Positions 51,041 to 62,691 of a DNA stretch of 64,000 nucleotides are shown piece by piece. Where the stretch lies: positions 50,248,681-50,312,680 of the forward strand of contig NC_063450.1 in NCBI RefSeq assembly GCF_020379485.1, written 5' to 3'. The notes under the pieces were generated by a model. It saw only the letters and a list, made by a program, of their open reading frames with translations, did no database searches and was not told where the DNA came from. Position 1 is the stretch's first letter. Every line of letters starts with the position of its first letter. The stretch comes from Brassica napus (Eukaryota; Streptophyta; Magnoliopsida; Brassicales; Brassicaceae). Both the position numbers and the translations under genes were made by a program.

Positions 51041-51870
51041 TACCACCAACAAAACAAAAGAGGATACCCACAAACAAAAAAATATATATATCAAAATTGA
51101 AGCTCCAGATTGAAACCCATAGAAACAATTAAAACCGCGTTTGGTGCAAATGACAACCTTCAATTCACATAAAATACAACATCTAAGTATTGTACTGTTA
51201 GTCCTACGTTGGAGTTATAACAACAACCAATCTCCCAAACCACAACTGCACGTATATAACTCAGTATATAACTCAAGTACTTACAGCATTTCTAAACATC
51301 CACTCCATATGTTGAGTAAAAAACAAAAACAAAAGCAACTTCCTATATATTAATTGAAAATCACTTTAAAGATTTATGATTATGTGTTATTCATAGGAGA
51401 GCTCTCCAATTAATTATTTTAATTTAATTGGTTGATAACTTTTTATTTTTGATTTATTTAATTCAGTTTTAAAAGAAACTAAATCAAGAACAACCTTAAT
51501 TACTTCAGTGGCCAAACAAATCATACTTAACAATAATAGCTTTCACAAATATGTATTTAAGGAAATTATGTCATCAATGCTCAATTTTCTATATTTGAAT
51601 GTTTCCAATTATATCTAATTAGTATTGTACGTTTTGGTAAGTTATAAAAAATTATTAGAAAACATTCAAAATAATATTACATATAATAACTAATTTTTGA
51701 AATATAACTTGTAGTAAAAGATATTTTATTTGTATGTTTAATATATGATTTAGAAAATGATAAATATCATATTTATATTATAATACGAATATGTATATAT
51801 ATTTCATTTGTATAATTGGTGAAGAATATTTTGTGATGATCAACTATACATTTTTAACTTTTATGCCATA
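51041..51870. other. Copy A intergenic sequence left of the Helitron
   Basis: AT-rich, alignable with copy B (about 57990-59037 without the MITE). The 70-codon frame at 51141-51353 has a shifted and extended counterpart in copy B (57907-58266) and shows no domain, so I do not call a gene. Confidence 0.5.
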
Positions 51871-52895
51871 TCCCATATATATTATTTGAGAAGCATTACA
51901 ACATCTTTTTGTAGTCACGTGTCATCAATAGAATGATTCTCATAATCCTTAGAGAAATAGGTTGGTCCATCTAAATATATATTAAGCTTTTTATTAAACT
52001 AACCATAAATACATTATTAATGTTCTTCACTATTTCCTTAAATAAAATTACGGAATTATCTAATGTGGCTAAAATATATATGACAATTAATGATTTTGAA
52101 TAATAAAGATTTGATAAAAAGAAGTGTGTCTTACATTATATTTGTTTAATTTTAAACTATTAAAATAAATTAAAAAATCATAGTAACCATATAATAAAAA
52201 TTTTAAAAAATTATTTATATGCTATATTATGAATTTTTAAAAATGATTATAAATTACTAAAACTCTTAAAAGTTTCACATTCAAGTTTTGTGATCCATGA
52301 TTTAAAATTTTTGTTATGACATGATACAAATAATTAAAAAATATATAAGTTAAAACTCTCATTTAATAAGTATTAAAATAATATATATATCATTTTAAAT
52401 TAAATTATATGACCATACAAAAAAAACATAAATATCTTAATTTTGAAATTTACTTTGAACAATTTTTTTTGATAAAAAAATTGAAAACATATTGACAACT
52501 TAATTTTTAAAAATATTATAAATCACTTAAACTATTAATTCCACAGTGAAAATGTTGTTATCAGTAATTTAAATTTTTTTTGCTATAACAGATACAAATG
52601 ATAAAAACAAAATGAGCAAAAAGCATGATTCAATAAATATTAATATTAAAGTATACTATATATATGTTACTATCATTTAAATTTAATTATATACCATATC
52701 AAATAGAAAAAAATATTTTTTAGATTAATAAAATTTATTTATATGTTCACACTAATTTAATTATATAAGTAATAGTTTTTGACTTTTTTTATTATTCAAT
52801 ATATATTTATTATTTCATAATATGTTAGAAACATATATATAAAAAAATTTATATATATAATGTTCATCCCGCGTCAGGCGCGGATCTTAACCTAG
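51871..52895 (+). mobile_element. Non-autonomous Helitron (1025 bp) in copy A
   Basis: Begins TCCCATATATATTATTTGAG and ends with a hairpin CCGCG-TCAGG-CGCGG (52869-52883) followed by ATCTTAACCTAG, then host T. The 5' TC, the GC-rich hairpin about 12 bases before a CTAG end and insertion between A and T without target duplication are the hallmarks of Helitrons. The paralogous position in copy B (59037/59038, GCCATA-TTTTCTTAT) is the empty site. It is AT-rich inside with no coding capacity for Rep/helicase. Confidence 0.9.
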
Positions 52896-54952
52896 TTTTC
52901 TTATTATCACACTTTTTGGTGCATAAGAACATGATATGACGTAAATAATTTTTATATTTTAATTTCCTTTTTGAAATAATTATAATATTATTGTTTTAAG
53001 AAATTTTATTGTACATTTATTCATATGTTAGTAAAAGTATGAGTTAAATTTATAGTGATGAATAATATTTTGATGGAAGATTTAGATTGTATTTAGTTTA
53101 TATTACTAACTATTTTTATTAAACCATCAAAATTTATATCCAGAAGTGTAACATATATTTTCTTATAACTTAATTGCAAATAAGTAATAGATATCTAACT
53201 ATAAACTAATAATAAATAATCTTATGCACTTACAAAAATAAATTTGCTTGGTTGATAATTTTTAATTTTTGATTTAGTTAATCCAGTTCTTAAAAAAACT
53301 AAATAAAAAACCAACTTACATCAATAGAAAAACATATCATACTTAACAAATGGCTATCACAAATATTTATTTAAGGAATTGTGTCACAGTGCTCAGTTTT
53401 CTTTTATTTTAATGTTTTCAATCATATCTAATTAGTATTGTAAATTTTTGGTTAATTATAAAACTATTTAGATAAAAATATTCCAAATAGTATTACATGT
53501 AATCACTAATTTTAGAATAAATGTTGAAATATAATTTATATTAAAAATATTTTATTCGTATAAGAGAGATTTCAAAACTTTTTTTTGCTTATTATATAGA
53601 TAATAAAAAAAAGACAATTTAGCGATTGGTAGTTTTTATTCCTTATGTGTTATATAGATAATAATATACAAAATTACATATAATATAATTTAAAGTGAAA
53701 AGTAAAAGTAACATTAGATAAGAAACATATTTAAGCTTTTCCATTAACAAATCTATAAAATCACTATTTACTGTAAAATGGTAAATTATTTCATACATTT
53801 TAAAAGGAATTGTTTATAAAAAAAAGAAATTTAAATCTTTTCCATGTATGTTATATAGATATCTTAAAATAAAATAAAGTTAGTAATTAGTATTTTTTCA
53901 TTAGTTGTGTATTGTATAGGTAATAATATAGAAAACATGTACTATAATTTAATTTTACAGTAATAAGTTAAACTAATTTTAGACATAAAAACAAAATGAA
54001 GTTACCTTTTACGAACCTGTAAAAGACTATACCATTCTGATAAACAGTTATTTTATACATTTTTAAAAATGATCTTTTATAACTTCTTAAAAATGAACAA
54101 TATAAAAGTAAGTTGATACTAAATTAATGACATTTGGAAATCAAAACTACATAACATATAATAAGACTGTAGAAAATTTTAATTGCAGCATAAATTAACT
54201 ATTTTTACTATAGTTGTTGAGTAAAAAATTAATAAATTTTTACAATAGTCATATTTTTTTTTTTAAAGTAATAAAATAATCGAAATAATGAAAGATATAA
54301 TTCTGTTTATTCAGAAAATATATAACAAATAAGATTCATATTCAATTTTAAAAAATATAAATATATTATAGCGTATCAAAAACATAATATATATCATATG
54401 TGTCAAACTTTAAAACTATTCATACAACCATGTTACTCTATAAATGGAGTAATGTTTTATTTTTGATTCAACTCTATTTTCTACTACATTTTTTGGAGTA
54501 AAATATGAACTGAAGTAAGAGATGCCCATAGTAATTAGTAAGATACATTCTTCCACACACAAAAAAAAAACACAACAACAGAAAAAAAATATGCTACACA
54601 TAACAAAAAAAAAACAATTAAAAAATTCCTCACAAAAAACGTGGGGAAAACCACGTATTGAAATAAAATATTTAATGACATAACATAAAACCACTAATAA
54701 AAATAAATATTGATTACATACCATAAATGATTCTCACCTAACACATCTAAGCAACTAGCCTAAAAAAAAGAATTAAAATCTGTGACTGGTTTCCACATAT
54801 GACCATGTACATATAAGGTATCCATGACAAGTATTGAGAAGTGTAATAGAGGATTTTCTTATGCAGAATTAAAAATAGTCAACATAAAATATGTGATTTA
54901 TATTTTCCTTTTTAAAGTTTATATTTTAGCCTTTATGTATGCATACTAACAC
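52896..54952. other. Copy A intergenic sequence between Helitron and gene
   Basis: Low-complexity AT-rich sequence with no supported gene, alignable with 59038-62640 of copy B once the MITE plus LTR at 60075-61645 is removed. It contains the empty site of that MITE (ACATGTAC-TA-TAATTTAATT near 53936-53954). The 102-codon minus-strand frame at 54416-54724 has a shorter, frame-altered relative in copy B (62200-62415) and looks accidental. Confidence 0.55.
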
Positions 54953-54960
54953 TATAAATA
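54953..54960 (+). promoter_or_regulatory. TATA box of the copy A gene
   Basis: TATAAATA lies 50 bases before the ATG at 55003. The same box with almost identical surroundings is found in copy B (62642-62649, ATG at 62692). Confidence 0.6.
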
Positions 54961-55002
54961 GATAGATATGCAAAGGGTCTAAAACACACACTCATTCTCA
55001 AG

Positions 55003-56389
55003 ATGCCTTCACAACCAAATGAGTTCATCCCTTATACTGATAATACCATGAACCAAAATGATTTTGTTCCCATCCAGATTAACCGAAATGAGACCCGAAC
55101 GGTTCGATCAACGTTCGTTACTTCTGGAAACACAAACCATGTCAATTTGTTTTCTCCATCTCCACCTTTTACTTCTTCTTACCATGCTTCACAAGTCTTT
55201 TTTTTTTTTCTCAAACCACATGCATTAAATCAAATCGAACCAGTTCAAACAACATTTAGGAATCTAGAAATGCTTGATTTAGCTAGAGTATCCGCCTGAG
55301 AGTTTTCTACATGAGGAATAAAAACAACCGACAACGGACAGAAGAGAGTGGCAAGGCTTTTGACATCCTGGAGGACACCTGCAATCTCATTCAAATCCAT
55401 CCCTGCATCAAGGGTCGAAACAAGGACCTGAGAGTCCGAGAACACTTGGAGGCTTTGAAGATTTAACTCCTGCGCCTTCTTTAGAGCTTCACGCAAAGCC
55501 AACGCTTCCGCCATCAAAGCAGAGCACACGTGTGAGCGATTTGAGGAGCCCCTGCAGAGCACTTCCCCTGCTGCTGTCTTGATGATCCAGCCCACTCCTC
55601 CTGCTTTTGAGGTTTCCTGCCAAGCACCATTGATCCAACAAGAAGGGACTGGCGCTTTGTTGCCCTTCTTCTTACTTTTCTTGGCATCTACCTTAACATT
55701 TAACAGTTCACGCTTATCAGCCGAGAAATAACATGGTTTCTGCTGTGAGAATGCCTCAAATCTCAGGATTTGTTAACCCTCAATTTTCTCCAGTTTTGGC
55801 CACTCCAACCATCCCAAACATGTATCATCATGCTACTGTCCCGACCAATAATATGGTCAGTAGCCAAAATGGTCATGGCCGTGGCAACCGTGTCATAACT
55901 TCTGGTCAAACCATTAGGAATCACTCTCCAAATGTTTTTGGTAACGCCACTCCAACTATCTCAAACCTGAATGATGATGTTATGGTTCCGACCAATAATA
56001 TGGTCACTAGCCAAAATGGTCATGAACGTGTCATAACTTCTGATCCAACCATTAACCCTCCAAATGTTTTTAATAACCAACGGGAAACCTTTTACCCTGA
56101 ACCTATCGATTACACCAAAGTCGACACAAGTGACGAAGGTGGTGAAAACAAGTATCAAACCCATGGCGTACCAAATGAAAATTTCGGTTCATTTATGTGT
56201 CCCAAATGCCACAGTCTGTTTGATATTTCACCAAAATTATCAGCTGCACGTAGCAATGAGACTAAAGAGGAAAACGAGAAAGAACCTTGTGCAAGTACTA
56301 AAAAAAGGTATAGTGAACAAAATCATCCAGATGTCATTTGTAAAGCTCGGAAGATCGAATTGGAGGACAAAGATCCAGAAGAGAGCTGA
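55003..56389 (+). pseudogene. Copy A of the Asn-rich degenerate-finger gene, broken by a LINE
   Basis: The first 65 codons match copy B (MPSQPNEFIPYTDNTMNQND), then a ~487-bp LINE fragment (about 55198-55684) interrupts the frame. The rest continues to 56389 and again matches copy B, but with a 5-base loss near 55714 and the loss of six codons in the finger region (SAARSNETKEE where copy B has SAARMGLVHSSNETKEE). The downstream frame from 55733 (218 codons) is open only by chance of recent decay. The gene cannot make the full protein. What the family does is unknown; see the copy B entry. Confidence 0.88.
55198..55684 (-). mobile_element. 5'-truncated LINE fragment with RNase H domain
   Basis: Inserted in reverse orientation: the plus strand starts with a run of 12 T (55198-55209), the copy of the poly(A) tail, and the minus strand reads through an RNase H-like domain ending at 55245. 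The frame opens at the 5' truncation (CWINGAWQETSKAGGVGWIIK) and continues AEALALREALKKAQ, FSDSQVLVSTL and NSQADTLAKSS. So the second, third and fourth acidic positions (E, D, D) are present while the first Asp of the usual DGAW is Asn. Comparison with copy B (AAGTCTATTCATCTACC) shows no target duplication and a loss of about 4 target bases. Confidence 0.85.
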
Positions 56390-57167
56390 TGCAATAGAGA
56401 TGAAATAAATGGCTCTAAAACACTTAATCAAATATCATATAAGTTAAGAAATATGTATTTCGAATTAAGCTTTTAATATTAATATATATATGTTTGTATC
56501 AACTTATGATATATGTAAAATAAATAAAAATGAATTTCTTTTTTTTTTTTTTTTTCATTTTCGTCACTTTGTGATGATTTAAAGATTAGAACATTTCCTT
56601 TTGATGTCAAAAAGAAGGTTATAACATTTTAGTCTCGTTTGAGGTAAAACAGAAATATTATGTAAAAGATATTTGATTTCAGTCGATTGTACAAAGAATC
56701 CAATAGAAATAACTGGATTTAACCAATCATAGAGCACCGCATGAATTTTTGGTATATGTATAGTTTGAGGCACATACCTCACTGAGAATGACATTATGCA
56801 AGAGTATAAGAAATTTTTTGTTTCATTTATTTGATATTGACCCAAATATTATAGCTATTTCTAATATTGTATATCTAATTCTATTTCGGTGGTCCATAAA
56901 AAAAATTAGAAAGAAGGTTTACTTAATCTATTAGTTCATTTGTATTGTTTTTTTTATATATATTGAAAACAGTTTTATAATAGTTATTGAAAAATACATT
57001 AGTAAAAATCAAATTTTGAATACATGTATGTATGAATAATTTTTTTTTTCTCAAGACAGCTATTATATAAATTAAATTTGAGGTGGTCTAGAAAACCAGA
57101 TCAGAACAAAACAACCAATGTATTATAAATATCTATAATATTTTTTTAATTATTTTAGCCAATCTGT
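56390..57167. other. 3' flank of copy A gene and end of the duplication
   Basis: Matches copy B up to the window end (56577-56750 against 63829-64000), including a T-run near 56538-56556. The sequence beyond about 56750 has no visible partner because the window ends. No gene is supported. Confidence 0.5.
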
Positions 57168-57266
57168 CAGATGGTATATTTTCAGAACGAAAATATATTT
57201 TCAGATGGTATATTTTCAGAACGAAAATATATTGTCAGATGGTATATTTTCAGAACGAAAATATAC
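57168..57266. repeat. Three tandem copies of a 34-bp unit containing a palindrome
   Basis: Units start at 57168, 57202 and 57236 (CAGATGGTATATTTTCAGAA...). Each unit contains TATATTTTC-AGAAC-GAAAATATA, a perfect 9-base inverted repeat with a 5-base spacer. The repeats lie just before the start of copy B. Confidence 0.85.
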
Positions 57267-58220
57267 ACAATTGAGAAGTTTGGAAATCTATTCTTCAGTC
57301 TTGATAACTCATTCAGTTCAGTTAAAAAAATTGGTCATGCTTTTGAATCATCGAAATTAGATCATTATAATCGATACCAAAAACCTGATACGTCGATAGA
57401 TATAGGATGCATTCCGTTGTCCATGAAAACACCTCAAGTTCCAAATGTAGTGAGAGCATCACCATCGGTGAAGTTCTAATAATCAGTATATTAACCATTA
57501 AATATTAATATTACAGCATAATAAAATTATATGATTAACTTTTATTTTGTTTGTAAATGATAAGCCATTTATATCATGACAAATGGCAACTTGTGTCATA
57601 AAACCGTTTCTAAAAATCATTTGCAAAGAACCTTTTCTAAACGTCTTTCTCCTTATGCTATTATTTTAATATTTAATTTTTTTTAGAAGCCTGTCAAAAA
57701 GCAACCGATGGAGCTGGTCTGATGAAATTTTCTTCGTTGAATAAATTTGTTTTATGGTATGCCATTATATATTTTATTTCTATTTGTAGCTTTATGGTAT
57801 GTCATTAAATATTTTAGAGACCCTATTATAATTACTTTTCATTATTATTATATTAATTTACTTAACATATGAGGTTCAGTAAGTTGCAGTGCTTACCGCA
57901 TAGTATGTGTTGGTTCAAGTTTGGGAGATATTAACGGATGTGCAAAGCCCCGCCATAACGCTTTCAGTTATAACATTGTCTTCACTCAATCATTCACAAG
58001 TACCACCAACAAAACAAAAGCGAATACCCACAAACAAAAAACTATATTTATCAAAATTGAAGCTCCAGATTGAAACCCATAGAAAACAATTAAAACCCCG
58101 TTTGGCGCAAATGACAACCTTCAATTCACATAAAATCCAACATCTAAATATTGTACTGTTAGTCCTACGTTGGAGTTATAACAACAACCAATCTCCCAAA
58201 CCACAACTGCACATATATAA

Positions 58221-58428
58221 GAGCATGATTAACTCTGGTCTCTTAACCGGGATTCTTAACTCATGATTTGACTTTTTTTTTTACACTTTTCGGATAAGAG
58301 ACGTCTCTTATATCTCTTATTTAAGAGACGGTTCTTAGCTTTTCTTAGTTAAAATCTAAGAAAAACTAAGAACCGTCTTTTAGCCGAATCTAAGAACCCC
58401 AGTTAAGAGATTTGGGTTAATCATGGTC
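58221..58428. mobile_element. Harbinger/Tourist-type MITE in copy B (208 bp)
   Basis: Starts GAGCATGATTAACTCTGG and ends GGGTTAATCATGGTC, with TAA duplicated on both sides (58218-58220 and 58429-58431). Copy A has a single TAA in the same place (near 51271, TATATAACTCAAGTAC). Most of the element folds back on itself (TAAGAGACGGTTCTTAG against CTAAGAACCGTCTTTTA). Confidence 0.88.
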
Positions 58429-58431
58429 TAA

Positions 58432-60074
58432 GTCAAGTACTTAGAGCATTTTTAAACACCCACTCCATATTTTACTCCAAAATGGAATGTGAAGTTGACT
58501 AAAAAACAAAATATAAAAGCATATTCCTATATATTAATTGAAAAATCGTTTTAATGATTTTTGCTTATGTGTCATTCATAGGAGAGATCTTCAATTAATT
58601 ATGTTAATTTGATTGGTTGATAACTTTTTATTTTTGATCTATTTAATTCAGTTCTAAAAGAAACTAAATCAAGAAAAACATTACTTCAGTGGCCAAACAA
58701 ATCATACTTAACAATAATAGCTTTCACAAATATGTATTTAAAAAAATTATGTCATCAATGCTCGATTTTTTATATTTTAATGTTTCCAATTATATCTGAT
58801 TAGTATTGTAGGTTTTGGTAAGTTATAAAAAATTATTAGAAAAACATTACAAATAATATTACATATAATAACTAATTTTTGAAATATAACATGTATTGAA
58901 ATATAACTTATGATTTAGAAAATGATAAATAACATATTTATATTGTAATACGAATATGTATATATATATTTCATTTGTATAATTGGTGAAGAATCATTTC
59001 TGATGATCAACTATACATTTTTAACTTTTATGCCATATTTTCTTATTATAATGTTATCACACGTTTTGATGCATAAGAACATGATATGATGTAAGTAATT
59101 TTTATATTTTAATTTCCTTTTTGAAATAATTATAATATTATTGCTTTAAGAAATTTGATTTTACATTTATTCATATGTTATTAAAAGTAGAGTTAAATTT
59201 TTAGTGAATAATATTTTGATGGAAGATTTAGATTGTATTTTGTTTATATTACTAACTGTTTTTATTAAACTATCAAAATTTATATCCAGAAGTGTAACAT
59301 ATATTTTCTTATAACTTAATTGCAAATAAGTAATAGATATCTAACTATAAACTAATAAATTATCTTATGCACTTACAAAAATAAATTTGTTTGGTTGATG
59401 ATTTTTAATTTTTGATTTATTTAATTCAGTTCTTAAAACAAAAACTAAATAAAAAACCAACTTACATCAATAGAAAACATATCATACTTAACAAATGGCT
59501 ATCACAAATATTTATTTATGGAATTGTTTCACAGTGCTCAGTGTTCTTCTATTTTAATGTTTTCAATCATATCTAATTAGTATTGTAACTTTTTGCTTAA
59601 TTATAAAAAGATTTAGATAAAAATATTCCAAATAGTTACCTGTAATAACTAATTTTAGAATAAATGTTGAAATATAATTTATATTAAAATATATTTTATT
59701 CGTATAAGAGAGATTTCAAAACTTTCTTTTGCTTATTCAAAATACAATTTAGCGGTTAGTAGTTTTTATTCCTTATGTATTATATAGATAATAATATACA
59801 AAAATTATATATAATATAATTTAAATTGAAAAGTAAAGTAACATTAGATAACAAATATATTTAAGCTTTTCCGTTAACAAATCTATAAAATCACTATTTA
59901 CTGTAAAAGCTAGTAAATTATTTCATACATTTTAAAATGAATAGTTTATAACAAAAGAGATTTAAAGCTTTCCTCGTATGTTATATAGATATCTTAAAAT
60001 AAAATAAAGTTAGTAATTAATACTTTTTCATTAGTTGTGTATTGTATAGATAATAATATACAAAACATGTACTG
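58432..60074. other. Copy B intergenic sequence
   Basis: AT-rich low-complexity sequence matching 51270-53945 of copy A without the Helitron; the empty Helitron site is 59037/59038. No gene is supported. Confidence 0.55.
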
Positions 60075-61645
60075 CTCCATCTATTTCATAATAAGTGTCA
60101 TTCTAGGTTTTTTTTTCTTGTTACACAAAAAGTGTCACTTTACAATTTCAATGCAAATGATACTTACTTTCAGCTGAAAATTAATTGCAAGCTTGATACC
60201 ACTCAAATTACCTTAAGGAGTGATTTATACTCTCTCAAATAAGAGGTCGAGTTGTAGTACTTAGGGAACGAATTCACAGGGAGCTAGGAACCTAGGGATT
60301 CTAATATGATTTGTTAAGCAAAGATGTTTTAAGAATTTCAAAAGTAAATTGCAGTTTTATATTGAACAAGTGTTTGTTCAATAGCAGATTTTTGGGGTTT
60401 TGCTGCTTAAAAAGGAAATAGCTAGACTTAGAGTTTTTATTCAGGAAAGTTGGAATTATAATCCTATAGATGCCTAATGAGTTGCATGCATGATAATGTA
60501 AAGCTCAACTATTTGATCTACAAGTCTTTCGGCACTCGCGAGCATTGAATTGTTGTCTATTAACTAGATCTATGATCTCAACGCTCGTTATATTGATCTA
60601 TAGAAAGTGTCGATCGACGTTCCAATGGGCGTATCGATCGATACACCTTTTGCACCGTCGATCGATTATTCAAGTGTGATATCGATCGACGCGCTCTAGT
60701 CAAGCTTTATGCGCAGGTTGAATGAATGCTTACTAAGCTCACTAGATCAGCTCTCGCTGTGCTCATAGCAAGAAACATAGCTCTATTAGAATGTTTTCAG
60801 GATAAGAATTAAGCTATGGCTTTTATCAATCAATCCAAGGGCAGGTTCTAGGTAGCTAATCTAGAAACATGCATTAATGAACAATCCTAAAGATGATTAT
60901 CACAACTCAGCAATCTATAGTTGGGGCTAATCTCTCCTAACCTATTTAAACCCTAAAATCTAACAAGAGAACTACTCAGACATGGCTAAGCAATTCATAA
61001 CAGCAGTTAAGTATAAGAACTTCTTAGAATAATAAAATAGATATCAATGGAGTTCCAATTACAAATTATAACTTTGGATCTTCTCTCCTATCTATCAATA
61101 AAACAATGAAACACAAAAAAAACACGATTTGCCTCTAACATGGCGGCAAAGCTTATATAATTAGGGTAAAAACTCGCCAGGGGCAATCTTGTAAAATAGT
61201 GAAATCTTGGGCTTCAAGTCGGCTGTGACCAAACGGGCTTCCTGCGCGCTTCGCTGTCGATCGACACCATTTCTTGTGAATCGATCAATTTTAGCTCTCC
61301 AATATCGACCGATAGTCGATTTCGATGGTCATCTCGGGTGCTTACTCCGAATATCTCCAAAATGCTCCAAAATCATTACTTATCTCCAAAACATTCCTGA
61401 TCTTATAATTATAATAAATAGACTCTATAATAATATAATTGTTAGTAAAAACACCTATAAACTATGGATGAAAATGGGCCGAATCCATAGTCTATCAAAG
61501 CTGCATTGGTTTTATAAATAATTTTATTTATCTCAAATACTATTGGTCAGAAAGATGTAATTAATAACAACTTACATATATTTTCGCTACTTTCTTAGTC
61601 TGTGTGAAAAAAGTCAAAGTGACACTTATTCAGAAACGGAGGGAG
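60075..61645. mobile_element. Stowaway-type MITE (262 bp without insert), split by a solo LTR
   Basis: Left end CTCCATCTATTTCATAATAAGTGTCA (read to 20 bases: CTCCATCTATTTCATAATAA), right end TGACACTTATTCAGAAACGGAGGGAG read as its inverted partner. TA follows on the right and TG (mutated TA) precedes on the left. Copy A has the empty site with one TA (near 53945). After removing the LTR and one of its target copies the element is 262 bp, close in size to the MITE at 1376-1633 but of a different subfamily inside. Confidence 0.87.
60194..61497. mobile_element. Solo LTR (1304 bp) nested in the MITE
   Basis: Starts TGATACCACTC and ends ATAGTCTATCA, that is TG...CA, and is flanked by a perfect 5-bp duplication AAGCT (60189-60193 and 61498-61502). 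No second LTR, primer-binding site or coding region is present, so the element has been reduced to a single LTR by recombination. It carries several TCGATCGA-type motifs (60610-60695 and 61255-61325). The 104-codon frame at 61207-61521 crosses the LTR edge and is accidental. Family not assigned; LTR length and motif content would fit a Ty3-type element. Confidence 0.88.
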
Positions 61646-61647
61646 TA

Positions 61648-62641
61648 TAATTTAATTTTACAGTAAGAAGTTAAACTAATTTTAGATATAAAAAAAAAAT
61701 GAAGTTACCTTTTACGAACCTGTAAAAGACTATACCATTCTGATAAACAGTTATTCTATACATTTTTTAAAAAATAATCATTTATACATTTTTAAAACTG
61801 AGTTATAAAAGTAAGTTAATACTAAATTAATGACATTTGGAAATCAAAACTACATAACATATAATAAGACTGTAGAGAATTTAAATTGCAGAATAAATTA
61901 ACTATTTTTACTATAGTTGTTGATTAAAAATTTAATAACAATGTTTCAAACTTCATATTTTTTGAAAAGTAATAAAATAATCAAAATAATAAAAGATATA
62001 AATCTGTTTATTCAGAAAATATATAACAAATAAGATTCATATTCAATTTAAAAAATAAAAATATATTATAACGCGTCGAAAACATAATACATATTATATG
62101 TAAACTTTAAAACTATTTGTACCTGCAAATTCGTGGACAACCACATTACTCTATAAATAGAGTAATGTTTTATTTTGATTCACTACTTCATTTTTTACTC
62201 TATTTTTTGGAGTACATATAGAGTGAAGTTGGAGATGACCTTAATAACATATATTCTTTCACACACAAAAAAACATAATAACAAAAAAAAATACTACACA
62301 ACAAAAATAAATAAAACTCCTCACAAACAACGTGGGGATAACCACTTATTGAAATAAAATATTTAATGACATAACATAAAACCACTAATAAAAATAAATA
62401 TTGATTACATACCATAAATGATTCTCACCTAACACATCTAAACAACTAGCCTAAAAAAGAATTAAAATCTCTAACTGGTTTTCATATATGACCATGTACA
62501 TATAAGGTATCCATGACAAGTATTGACAAGTGTAATAGAGGACTTTCTTATGCAGAATTAAAAATAGTCAACATAAAATATGTGATTTATATTTTCCTTT
62601 TTAAATTTGAAATTTTAGCCTTTTTGTATGCATACTAACAC
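61648..62641. other. Copy B intergenic sequence upstream of the gene
   Basis: Matches 53948-54952 of copy A. It is AT-rich with no gene supported; it probably contains the promoter of the gene at 62692. The last ~200 bases before the TATA box are among the best conserved between the copies. Confidence 0.5.
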
Positions 62642-62649
62642 TATAAATA
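62642..62649 (+). promoter_or_regulatory. TATA box of the copy B gene
   Basis: TATAAATA 50 bases before the ATG at 62692, in the context ACACTATAAATAGATAGATA shared with copy A. Confidence 0.6.
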
Positions 62650-62691
62650 GATAGATATGCAAAGGGTCTAAAACACAAACTCATTCTCAAG

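Larger units (their letters stand above)
49830..56900. repeat. Tandem segmental duplication, copy A
   Basis: From the CTTCAGTCTTGATAG block near 49836 onward, copy A lines up with copy B (from the matching block near 57293) over about 6-7 kb of low-complexity intergenic sequence, the gene at 55003/62692 and its 3' flank (56577-56750 against 63829-64000). Most of the alignment is clearly paralogous, with scattered indels. Copy A carries a Helitron, a Harbinger-type MITE, a LINE fragment and an extra ~600 bp at about 50438-51040. Copy B carries other insertions. Confidence 0.88.

Noticed and set aside
51141..51353. Gene conserved between duplicates (also 57907-58266)
   Set aside because: The frames have different lengths and starts in the two copies, indels break them, and composition is that of AT-rich intergenic DNA.
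54416..54724. Hydrophobic minus-strand protein upstream of the copy A gene (also 62200-62415)
   Set aside because: Phe/Leu/Val-rich translations are expected from A-rich plus-strand sequence, and the copies differ by frameshifts.
55245..55595. Host RNase H gene
   Set aside because: It is a 5'-truncated fragment with a poly(A) copy at its end, inserted in another gene and absent from the paralogous copy.
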